Notes under the pieces: model-generated
Told to the model about the DNA's origin: nothing
What the model saw: only the letters and a program-made list of their open reading frames with translations
The model's database searches: none
DNA from: Paenibacillus zeirhizosphaerae
GTDB lineage: Bacteria; Bacillota; Bacilli; Paenibacillales; Paenibacillaceae
NCBI RefSeq assembly: GCF_030705605.1
Contig: NZ_JAPCKK010000014.1
Location: 489,136-553,135, forward strand
Length of the DNA stretch: 64,000 bases
Direction: 5' to 3'
Position numbers and translations under genes: made by a program
Shown: one piece after another, positions 25,881-33,972 of the stretch
Layout of the letters: every line of letters begins with the position of its first letter
Position numbering within the stretch: position 1 is the stretch's first letter

Positions 25881-26267
25881 GTGCAAATAGGGGAGCTGTC
25901 CAAAGCGACGGGAGCAAGTATTCGTTCCCTTCGTTATTACGAGAAAATGGGGCTGCTGACGGCCTCACGGCTGGAGAACGGATACAGGGAATACAATCCG
26001 CTGGCCGTGGAGCAGGTTCGCACGATCCGGCTCTATTTATCGCTGGGTTTGAGTACAGAGCAGATCGCGGGTTTTCTCCATTGCGTCATGAAGAGTAAGG
26101 AGGCGTTCTGCGAGGAGGTGCTGCCCATGTTCGAGAAGAAGCTGTCGGAGATCGACGGCCAGATTCTCTTGTTGTCGCAGATCCGGTCAAATCTGATCGA
26201 CCGGATTGCATCCATTCGTGAGGAGAAAAAGGAGGAGAGCGCGCATGAGCATGCAAACGATCGATGA
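25881..26267 (+). CDS. MerR-family transcriptional regulator
   Basis: The 128-residue protein starts at GTG 25881, since GGGAGG lies eight nucleotides upstream; the in-frame GTG at 25872 overlaps that site. The winged-helix N-terminus reads QIGELSKATGASIRSLRYYE and GLLTASRLENGYREYNP. The dimerisation helix runs from about residue 80 (LPMFEKKLSEIDGQILLL). Two cysteines, C68 and C77, lie at the hinge (FLHCVMKSKEAFCEEV), where MerR proteins carry effector ligands, so metal or thiol sensing is possible. The stop overlaps the thioredoxin gene by 23 bp. Confidence 0.9.
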   Translation: MQIGELSKATGASIRSLRYYEKMGLLTASRLENGYREYNPLAVEQVRTIRLYLSLGLSTEQIAGFLHCVMKSKEAFCEEVLPMFEKKLSEIDGQILLLSQIRSNLIDRIASIREEKKEESAHEHANDR

Positions 26268-26583
26268 AAGCCAGTATTTGGAGTGGGTAGGAGGAGCGGA
26301 TGCCGCCGTCCTGGAGTTCGGGGCAGGTTGGTGCCCTCCATGCAAAGTTTTGATGCCGATACTGCATGGTTTAGCAGATGAATACGGGGCCGCAGTCAAG
26401 TTCGCGACAGTGGATGCCGACGAGTCGCCAGAGCTGGCGTCGCAATTCGGCGTCATGAGTCTGCCGACGGTCATCTTTTTCAAGGATGGGCAACCTGTCG
26501 ACAAGCTCGTCGGCTTGCGGCCGGCGGATGTGTACCGCAACGTGATCAACCGGCAGCTCGCACCATCAAGAGCCGAGCTATAA
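26245..26583 (+). CDS. Thioredoxin-like protein with WCPPC active site
   Basis: The 112-residue protein starts MSMQTIDESQYLEW at ATG 26245, with GGAGGAGAG upstream, inside the 3' end of the MerR gene. The thioredoxin fold is complete: VLEFGAGWCPPCKVLMP with C30 and C33, FATVDADESPELASQFGV and the cis-proline loop SLPTVIFFKDG. The active site is WCPPC rather than the classical WCGPC. The second proline is expected to change the redox potential and is seen in some atypical thioredoxins. Operon with MerR suggests inducible control; the partner reductase is not in the window. Confidence 0.92.
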   Translation: MSMQTIDESQYLEWVGGADAAVLEFGAGWCPPCKVLMPILHGLADEYGAAVKFATVDADESPELASQFGVMSLPTVIFFKDGQPVDKLVGLRPADVYRNVINRQLAPSRAEL

Positions 26584-26611
26584 TCCCAAATGACTAATGC
26601 TAGGCGTACGC

Positions 26612-26652
26612 AAAAAAGCGCCTCCCTGCACGGTGACTGCAGAGAGGCGCTT
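26612..26652 (-). terminator. Terminator between convergent thioredoxin and GH92 genes
   Basis: AAGCGCCTC, CTGCA...TGCAG, GAGGCGCTT is a strong stem. The minus strand ends in TTTTTT and so terminates the GH92 gene. The plus-strand tail is weak, but the hairpin may also stop the thioredoxin transcript. Confidence 0.8.
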
Positions 26653-26676
26653 GATAAATAATTATATGATCCGTGC

Positions 26677-29600
26677 TTATTCAGCCGCGGAAAAAGTCAT
26701 CGAATCCACGTTACCGACATACATCAGGCTGGATGTGGTGGAACCCTTGAATACGACGCAAATCGTTTGCACACCGTTGAGCGGCTGATCCAGCTTAGCG
26801 CTGGCGGTCTTGTACGTTCCCCAACCGCTTCCGGTATTCGGCAGCGCCACCGTACCAACAAGCTGGCCATCCTTATCGTTCAGCCTAATTTCCGCAGTAA
26901 CACCCGCAGGGGCTTTTTGAGAAGGCGAATCATACACGATCTCGATATGATTTTTGTCCGCCGTACCGAAATCAACCTCGTTAAAGGTCAGCCATGCGCC
27001 GTCAAACGTGTTGCCCACAACCGTCCCGCCATTGCTGCTTTCCGTTTTCAACGGCTTGTTATTAAACGTATTGACCTCCGAAGACCAGGTGCTGCGATTC
27101 TCAAACTGCACAGTCACATCTGGCTGCGGTTGTTCAGGTTCTTCAGGCATTTCGTCTAAAAAGAAGCTCGCATTGTCAAAATTGCCGATATATTTGTACG
27201 TTGAATCGGTTGTTCCTTTGAATACGAGATAGACATCCTGCATACCGGTAATCGTCTGTGTAAGGCTGCCTTTCACCGTGGCATACGTGCCCCAGCCGCT
27301 TGCGGTTGGAGGCGTGGCAACGGTACCGACCAAGGTGCCGTTTATGCCGCCAAGGCGGATCTCAACAACCGCATCGGCGGCTGTGTTTCCGGTGTTGCCC
27401 ACGTACTCAATGGAAAACTGGTTCGCTCCCGTTGTGCCAAAGTCCATATTGAGATAGGCCAGCCATGCGCCATTAAATGTATTTGCAACCTGCTGTCCGC
27501 TCTTTCCGGACTCTGTTTTCAACGGGCCGTTGTTTGCCGGATTCGCATCCGTGGACCACTGATCATAGGCTTCCAGCTCAAGCCGGGCATAATCGTTTCT
27601 GATCTTGAGATAATCCAGTGTGAAGCGGTCGAAATTACCCATGTAAAGACGGCTGCTGTCCGTGCTGCCCTTCATGACAAGATATAAATCCTGTGTCCCG
27701 GTTATCGTTTTGTCCAGGTTCGCTACCGCCTTACTGTATGTTCCCCAGCCGCTGCCTGTATTCGGCAGCTTGACCGTGCCTACAAGCTCGCCGTTAACCC
27801 CGCCCAATCGCAATTCAAGAATGCTGTCTGCCGGTGTTCTCGACGTTGGAGCATCATACTCAACCGTAACACGGTTCACTCCTCCCGCTCCGAAATCGAC
27901 ATCCTCATAGCTGAGCCATGCGCCGGTAAAGGTGTTAGCCACTACCGTTCCGCCATTGGCGGATTCCGTTTTCAGCGGATTGTTGTTAAATGTGTTGACC
28001 TCTGTGGACCATGCGCTGCGGTCTTCGAACTCAAACACACCGCCCGTGCCAGATTGCTCTCCGTCCTCCGGTATTTCAATGATTGGAGGCGTTTCCTCCT
28101 TCACTGGAAGCGGCAGGGGTTCAATTTCCGGCTCTTCCCCTGGTGTCCCCGGATTCGGATTCGGTTCCGGTTCAGGCGATGGAGCCGGCACCGGTTCGGC
28201 CTGGGATACGATTGGCTCAGCCAGCCACAGCGAATCGTACACATTGCCGTTGTAATCATCCACTAGGTAGATATTCAACTGATAATTGCCTGCATTGACG
28301 TTAAAGGTCTGCGAAAGATCGAAGCTTCCCGTCTCAACAGGCACGGCGTTGGACACCCAGGCTTGTTCACTGCCGTTCATCAGTTGGAACACAGCTACCG
28401 CCGAATCGACATATTGGCCTTTTAAAGTTCCGCTGATATCCACGACCATATTGCCCTTCCGGTTTACATCTGCTTGCAGATCAAAAACATCCCACAGAAT
28501 GTCCGACGTATAAGCCTTATCCGACTTCAGCACCTCGCCGGTCGCCCGGCCCTGGCTTTCATCCTTCTTGACTCTGACCTGAATCTCTCCTGCCTCATAT
28601 TCCGCCGGACCAACGATTTGCGGATTGGAGGTGGCAGTCTGCCAATGTGCACCGTTATCTGTACTGAATTCATAATCTGTCGGCTGTTCAAAACCGGGAA
28701 CATTCGTCCAGCCGAACGTATTGGCAGCATCGTCCACGAGCGGCAGAGTCGGAGCAGCAGGTGTCGCCATCTCCTTGACGGCCGCCAGGCTGAATTCGAA
28801 GGCGATATCCGAGCTCGTGCCATTGGACTGATGAACCTCCGCAGTCAGCACGTTAGTGCCTTCAACCAGATAAGACGGATCAATCACATAACTGTTCACA
28901 TTGCGCTCGTCACCGACCGTCGCATTCGCATAGGCGCCGTAGTCCACCTTTCCTTGCGCCATATTGGTGCGGATGATTTCACGGCCGTTCAGGTACACGA
29001 CCGCTCCGTCATCCCGGATCAGGCCGGCTTCCAATTTCGTGATATCCTCAAGACCGGTCACCTCAAACGTTTTGCGGAAATAAGTGGTCGGATACTTGTT
29101 GTTTCCATCCGGGCCATAGCTGACCACTGTATTTGCAAAACCTTTGCTGTCGTAGCCGAGCGCTGCTTGTCCTATCGCCCAGGAGCTGTCGTCAAAATCG
29201 AGGGTTGTCCAGCCTTCGCCTGCATATTTGCCCTTGTCCAAATACTTCCATTCCGACTTCTCTGCAATCATATCCTGACGGATCAGATTGTTATCGATCT
29301 CTGTCGAGTAATCCGTTGCTGGCGGCATCGCGGCCTTGGAAGCGCCCCAGGACGTATTCGGCACAGAGCCCATCGAAAATTCCAGGGTACCGCCCTGCAT
29401 AATATCCTCATAACGAATCCAGGCTTGATCAAAATTCGTGCCATTCAGCTCGGCGCTCTGAATAAAACGGTTGTCGCTGGAAACGTTGTTGGCCTTGATC
29501 GTAAAGGTCTTACCGTTATCCAGATGCAGTTTCACTTCCGAGAAAATCGGCGAGCCGATCAGGAACATCGCTTCACCCGGATTTCCCGGGTAAATGCCCA

Positions 29601-32031
29601 TGGCGCTGTATACATACCAGGAGGACATCGCACCAGCGTCATCGTCCATCGACGGCAGATAACCTTCCGGATCAGCACGATAAACCCGCGACTTGATCGG
29701 ATACGCATAACGGCCATGGTTATGGTAATTTTGCGTAACAACCTCTGTCGTATATTCCCTTGCATAATATTGCGTCAAATAAGGCATGCGCAAATAGTTA
29801 AACAGGTAAGGAGCATCGAGGTCAGTTTCATTAACCGCCATATATTCGTTGATTTCAAAGAAATGCAGCAGCTCGCCCGCCATGTCACGCATGCCGCCCA
29901 TCAGGTCGGCCAATCCGGCAATATCCTGCATCACGAACCAGCGGTACTGCCACAGGTTGCCTTGATAAGCATATTTATCGACCTGCGTCACTTCCGAGGC
30001 TGACACATTGCGGGCATTTGGCGTGAAGAAACCGCGTTTTTCGCCCTTCTCATCCACTTGCTCCGGATTCCACAGTTTTTTATAAGACAAGGCAATGTCT
30101 CTGTACTTCGCATACGTATCCTTGTCGCCCAGCATTTCGGCGAGCTTCATCGGAAAATACGCGCTATAGGCTCTTTCCAGCTTGCCGGAAACATCATTGT
30201 CACTGTACACATAATGGTCGGTGTCAACAGCCATGCCTTCCAGCGCCGTATATGCATCAAAATCTGTAAAGCCTTTGGAGTAAGCATCCAGAATGACAGC
30301 ACCGTTAAACTCATTTCGTACCGTCGGGCTTGGCCAATAACCATCGCCATATTGAGTATAAGAGCCTCTTGTTTTATAAAGATCAACGAGCGATTTTACC
30401 ATGTTTTCGTATTTCTTCGGTTCTAAGACGGAGTACAGCGGGTACTTCCGAAAATCATCCCAGGTTGACCAGCCGCTGTAGTATTCAAAATCGTCGCCAA
30501 GCTCCGAGGTATTACGAATCGTATTTTCATCCCTGCCCGCCCGGAATTCGCCCGTCGAGCTGGTTACGTTTTTCGGATGCAGGAACATATGATACAGATG
30601 TGTATAAAAGATGGTTTTCTCTTCTTCATTGTCATCCGTAATTTCAACCTTGCCCAGCACTTCGCTCCACATGCTGCGCGCTTTCTGGTGCTGTGCGTCA
30701 AAATCCCAACCCGCAATGTCGTTGTCACGTTCGGATTTGGCCTGCTCCACACTGATTGGAGAGATTCCGACCTTGGCCTGAATCACTTTATTGTTCTGTG
30801 TGTTGAAATCCAGCCACACCCCGGTGTTAGAACCGGTGCGCTGAGGCACAGCTCCTGTATCGCTGCCTTTCCAGGAGGTGTATGAAGCAAAATCATGGTC
30901 AAACTGAATCGAATAATACAGCTTGTAATAGCCATAGCCGCACACGTTTTTGGACTGAATCATGCCCGAAATTTCGTTGTTGTTCTCCACGTTCAGGCTG
31001 GCGTCCAGCATGCCAGCGTAGGAGTTGGACAGATCGACGAGCACGGAGCCGTCCGCCTCATTGGCTGGGAACGTGTACTTGTGAAATCCGACGTTATCCG
31101 AGGTCGTCAGCTCGACGTTGATGCCGGAAGCCAGATCTACGCCATAATAACCAGGCGAAGCCTGCTCGCTGCTTTTATCATATTTCTGCTTGTATTCGCT
31201 GCTGTTATTCGTGAAGGTACGGGTTTCCGGCATCATCAGCATATTGCCGCCCGCACCGCTGCAGCCGACACCGCTGAAGCGCAGATGCGAGAAGCCTTTC
31301 AAATTTTTATCCTGATAATAATAACCGCTAAACGCTCCGCCATCCCCATCAGGACCCAGCGAAACGAGGCCAAACGGTGTGGAAGGTCCCGGATTTGTCT
31401 GCCCGTTGTCACCGAGTGTGTTGATGAACGGGTCTACATAATCCACCGGCAGCTTGTTGGTCGCAGGATAATCAGGCTCTTGCCCTTCGTCCACGCCGTA
31501 CAATTCGAGCTCGTACAGCCGTACCGTGTTATTGTCATTCGCCCCGCGCTCCACATAAAATCTGACATACCGGCTGGAAAAGGCCGGAACATAGCGGTCA
31601 ACAACCGTTTGCACATTATTTCTCACGGCATCGACGGTTTCCCACTTTTTGCCGTCCACACTTTTTTGCAGGCGGAAATCCTTCGTGTTCCAGAACGGAA
31701 CGTTACCGGATTCGCTGAAGGCTGCATTGTACACAACCCACTCATTCAGCGTGTACACCTTGCCCAGGTCCAGTTCCAGCCATTTGCCTGCGCCGCTGGA
31801 ATTGTCGCACCATTTCGTGGTGGCGTCGCCATCAACAGCATTTTGCGGGCCCTCGTTGCTATTGCATTGTCCCGAAGCTGTTACCTTTGCGTTCAAGGCA
31901 ACGTTGCGGGTGTTCTTTCCCTCCGCAGAGGGGGCGGCAGATGCCGCCCAAATCAAATTTACCGTTACGGATTCCAGCATCATCAATATGCATAATGCGG
32001 CTATTATCCTTACTACCAACCTTTTCACCAT
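26677..32031 (-). CDS. Giant secreted GH92-type alpha-mannosidase with discoidin and CBM6-like modules
   Basis: The product has 1784 residues from ATG 32031, with GGAGG eleven nucleotides upstream; the ATG at 32079 has no site. Order: signal peptide (MVKRLVVRIIAALCILMMLE); F5/8 type C domain (about 42-180); GH92 catalytic region (about 195-900) with DYVDPFINTLGDNGQTNPGP, FSGVGCSGAGGNMLMMP, GWSTWDDFRKYP and AMSSWYVYSAMGIYP; module A (about 920-1085); Fn3-like module B (1093-1167); module C (1180-1274); Pro/Glu linker; three CBM6-like repeats (about 1330-1784), each with the core GSGWGTY or ASGWGTY. GH92 enzymes are calcium-dependent exo-mannosidases, and some act on mannosyl phosphate. The usual W-E acid motif is replaced by YGDGYWPSPTVRNEFNG, so the substrate may differ. 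Third gene of the surface cassette. Confidence 0.88.
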   Translation of the reverse strand: MVKRLVVRIIAALCILMMLESVTVNLIWAASAAPSAEGKNTRNVALNAKVTASGQCNSNEGPQNAVDGDATTKWCDNSSGAGKWLELDLGKVYTLNEWVVYNAAFSESGNVPFWNTKDFRLQKSVDGKKWETVDAVRNNVQTVVDRYVPAFSSRYVRFYVERGANDNNTVRLYELELYGVDEGQEPDYPATNKLPVDYVDPFINTLGDNGQTNPGPSTPFGLVSLGPDGDGGAFSGYYYQDKNLKGFSHLRFSGVGCSGAGGNMLMMPETRTFTNNSSEYKQKYDKSSEQASPGYYGVDLASGINVELTTSDNVGFHKYTFPANEADGSVLVDLSNSYAGMLDASLNVENNNEISGMIQSKNVCGYGYYKLYYSIQFDHDFASYTSWKGSDTGAVPQRTGSNTGVWLDFNTQNNKVIQAKVGISPISVEQAKSERDNDIAGWDFDAQHQKARSMWSEVLGKVEITDDNEEEKTIFYTHLYHMFLHPKNVTSSTGEFRAGRDENTIRNTSELGDDFEYYSGWSTWDDFRKYPLYSVLEPKKYENMVKSLVDLYKTRGSYTQYGDGYWPSPTVRNEFNGAVILDAYSKGFTDFDAYTALEGMAVDTDHYVYSDNDVSGKLERAYSAYFPMKLAEMLGDKDTYAKYRDIALSYKKLWNPEQVDEKGEKRGFFTPNARNVSASEVTQVDKYAYQGNLWQYRWFVMQDIAGLADLMGGMRDMAGELLHFFEINEYMAVNETDLDAPYLFNYLRMPYLTQYYAREYTTEVVTQNYHNHGRYAYPIKSRVYRADPEGYLPSMDDDAGAMSSWYVYSAMGIYPGNPGEAMFLIGSPIFSEVKLHLDNGKTFTIKANNVSSDNRFIQSAELNGTNFDQAWIRYEDIMQGGTLEFSMGSVPNTSWGASKAAMPPATDYSTEIDNNLIRQDMIAEKSEWKYLDKGKYAGEGWTTLDFDDSSWAIGQAALGYDSKGFANTVVSYGPDGNNKYPTTYFRKTFEVTGLEDITKLEAGLIRDDGAVVYLNGREIIRTNMAQGKVDYGAYANATVGDERNVNSYVIDPSYLVEGTNVLTAEVHQSNGTSSDIAFEFSLAAVKEMATPAAPTLPLVDDAANTFGWTNVPGFEQPTDYEFSTDNGAHWQTATSNPQIVGPAEYEAGEIQVRVKKDESQGRATGEVLKSDKAYTSDILWDVFDLQADVNRKGNMVVDISGTLKGQYVDSAVAVFQLMNGSEQAWVSNAVPVETGSFDLSQTFNVNAGNYQLNIYLVDDYNGNVYDSLWLAEPIVSQAEPVPAPSPEPEPNPNPGTPGEEPEIEPLPLPVKEETPPIIEIPEDGEQSGTGGVFEFEDRSAWSTEVNTFNNNPLKTESANGGTVVANTFTGAWLSYEDVDFGAGGVNRVTVEYDAPTSRTPADSILELRLGGVNGELVGTVKLPNTGSGWGTYSKAVANLDKTITGTQDLYLVMKGSTDSSRLYMGNFDRFTLDYLKIRNDYARLELEAYDQWSTDANPANNGPLKTESGKSGQQVANTFNGAWLAYLNMDFGTTGANQFSIEYVGNTGNTAADAVVEIRLGGINGTLVGTVATPPTASGWGTYATVKGSLTQTITGMQDVYLVFKGTTDSTYKYIGNFDNASFFLDEMPEEPEQPQPDVTVQFENRSTWSSEVNTFNNKPLKTESSNGGTVVGNTFDGAWLTFNEVDFGTADKNHIEIVYDSPSQKAPAGVTAEIRLNDKDGQLVGTVALPNTGSGWGTYKTASAKLDQPLNGVQTICVVFKGSTTSSLMYVGNVDSMTFSAAE

Positions 32032-32115
32032 GGCGTGCCGGTCCTCCCGCTTCCCTTTTATCAAGATTATAGAATTCATAAGTTTTCAGCGGAGCTGAAC
32101 AATTCTATGATCGCA

Positions 32116-32138
32116 AGAAAAACTTCCGCTAAATGCGG
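32116..32138 (-). terminator. Weak terminator-like hairpin after the SLH gene
   Basis: CCGC, ATTTA, GCGG and then AAGTTTTT on the minus strand. The stem is only four pairs, so read-through into the GH92 gene is likely. Confidence 0.35.
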
Positions 32139-32175
32139 TCTGTCTTCTGTGAATGTACGTCGATAGACGTTTTTC

Positions 32176-33972
32176 TTATAAGCTGTCTCCCAGCAAGCGC
32201 TGGATCATCACGGCGACTTCAGCCCGCGTTACCGGGTTTTGCGGCTTAAAGGCTTTGCCGTCTCCCTCGATCAACCCTGCTGACCAGGCTTCCTTCACAG
32301 CCGCAGCCGCCCAGGAAGAAATCTTGCCTGCATCGGCAAAGGATGCTTCACCCTGCTGCTTTCCGGAAAGGCTGAAATATTTCGCCGCCCGTACCAGCGA
32401 TACTACCGCTTCTTCACGCGTAATCCGGTCTGCCGGACGGAATTTCCCGTCATAACCGGTTACGATGCCAAGCTCTGCCGCAGCCGCGATCGTCCCGGTA
32501 TAATACTGCCCTGCAGCCACATCCGTGAACGGATTTTTGTCGGTATTGCCGGATGCACTGCCTGTCAACTCAATCGACCGCATGATCAAGGTAACGAATT
32601 CGGCTCTTGTAATGGCACGGTTTGGTTCATAGTGCCGCTCGTCCACACCATTGACGATCTGCTTGGCCGCAAGCTGCATCACCGCCTGCTCCGCCCAGTG
32701 TCCGGCCAAATCAACAAAGGTTTTGCTGTACTCAAGCACCGCATAATACGAGAAATGCTTGGCCGTAAAGGTGAGCACATCTCCGTTAAGCTTGCCGCCG
32801 ATATGCTGCAACTGCTTGCCATCCACATAATACACATCCGCCAGAGACGCGCGCAGCTTGGCTGCCTGCTCTGCCGTCAACCGGATGGACACCGAGGCAG
32901 GCTTGTCCAGCTCGTGAATCTCCACAACTTGACCGTCTGTTATGAGCTGTATAACTACGGAAAGCACGACCCCAGTCGCTGCGTAATCCGCATTCGTTTG
33001 CAGCGCCTCTTCAATCACTTTGCCAGCTTCCTCTGTCATGACCGTATTCAGCACAAAACGCAGAATGCTTTGCTCCTTGGTCGAGGACACGCCGATAGAG
33101 CCAGCCGGGAAACGGACCGTATGGTTTCCCGATGTAATGATCAAATCGAGCCGCTTGCTCTGAAGATCCTTTAACGCGCCTGCAGGGAATTCCAGTGGCG
33201 CACCAGATTCACCGGCTGTTGCAGGAAGCTGGATGGTTACGGCATCCTTCGCCTGACCCGCAGCCTCCGCCATCGTTCCGGCTCCTACAATGTAGCTGCC
33301 GTTCTGCCCCTGCTCCGGTTGAATAACCGCAGCGGCTGCTTGACCGGCACCAGACGAAATGCCCGTTTGTTTTGGAGGGGTCACAACCGTGCCGCCACCA
33401 CCGCCGCTGGAGCCGGACCCGCCACCTGAGCCGCCGCCGTTGCCGGGATTACCCCCGCCGTTGTCCGGATCATTACCGCCGTTGCCAGGGTTGCCTCCGC
33501 CGTTATCCGGGTCGTTACCGCCATTGCCAGGATTATTTCCATCCCCGGCAACCGCAAATGTTTTGCTTGCCTGAACGCCGCCGCTTCCAGCAACCACCGT
33601 ATAGGTCCCCAAGGGAGCCAGTTCCTCACTCGTCGGAATCGCCACGTTCACACTATAGCTGCCTTCGGCGGCAGTGATGACATCAACATAAAATACCGTC
33701 TGATTGGGACTTACGATTTTTAGCACAACATCCTGCATCCCTGCCGGAGCCGTTCCGGAGATTGCAATTCCACCGCCGCGCCGCACCTCAGTCGCGCTCA
33801 GCTCCAGCGTAAAAGCAGCCGCTGTATTGTCCGCAGCACCGGCGCTCTCTGTCAGGGCCGTGCTACCGGCCGCGGCCGCATAAACCGAAGCCGGTGAAAG
33901 CAGACATGACATAACCAGACCAACCGTTACAAATTTCTTCACCGTATGTTGTCCCCTCTTTCTCTCATCCAT
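32176..33972 (-). CDS. S-layer-homology wall-anchored protein
   Basis: The 598-residue protein has a signal peptide ending VYAAAAG and an Ig-like segment (TLELSATEVRRGGGIAISG, about 52-140). A long Gly/Asn/Pro linker with NNPGNGGNDPDNGGG repeats (about 144-200) follows, then a domain rich in beta strands (about 215-410) and three C-terminal SLH domains (about 417-598; TFVDLAGHWAEQAV, PFTDVAAGQYYTGTI, SFADAGKISSWAAAAV). SLH triplets bind pyruvylated wall polymer. The start ATG overlaps the phosphatase stop (TAATG) with GGAG eight bases before it; a GTG at 33942 is an alternative. It may anchor a complex with the neighbouring secreted enzymes, which lack SLH domains of their own. Confidence 0.88.
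   Translation of the reverse strand: MDERKRGQHTVKKFVTVGLVMSCLLSPASVYAAAAGSTALTESAGAADNTAAAFTLELSATEVRRGGGIAISGTAPAGMQDVVLKIVSPNQTVFYVDVITAAEGSYSVNVAIPTSEELAPLGTYTVVAGSGGVQASKTFAVAGDGNNPGNGGNDPDNGGGNPGNGGNDPDNGGGNPGNGGGSGGGSGSSGGGGGTVVTPPKQTGISSGAGQAAAAVIQPEQGQNGSYIVGAGTMAEAAGQAKDAVTIQLPATAGESGAPLEFPAGALKDLQSKRLDLIITSGNHTVRFPAGSIGVSSTKEQSILRFVLNTVMTEEAGKVIEEALQTNADYAATGVVLSVVIQLITDGQVVEIHELDKPASVSIRLTAEQAAKLRASLADVYYVDGKQLQHIGGKLNGDVLTFTAKHFSYYAVLEYSKTFVDLAGHWAEQAVMQLAAKQIVNGVDERHYEPNRAITRAEFVTLIMRSIELTGSASGNTDKNPFTDVAAGQYYTGTIAAAAELGIVTGYDGKFRPADRITREEAVVSLVRAAKYFSLSGKQQGEASFADAGKISSWAAAAVKEAWSAGLIEGDGKAFKPQNPVTRAEVAVMIQRLLGDSL

Noticed and set aside
28474..30003. 509-residue open frame on the plus strand
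   Set aside because: It lies wholly opposite the GH92 gene, which has clear domains. Its own translation has no recognisable domain and no ribosome site.
33350..33560. Gly/Asn/Pro-coding tandem repeat as a CRISPR-like array
   Set aside because: The periodicity is in frame with the SLH protein linker (NNPGNGGNDPDNGGG) and there are no unique spacers.
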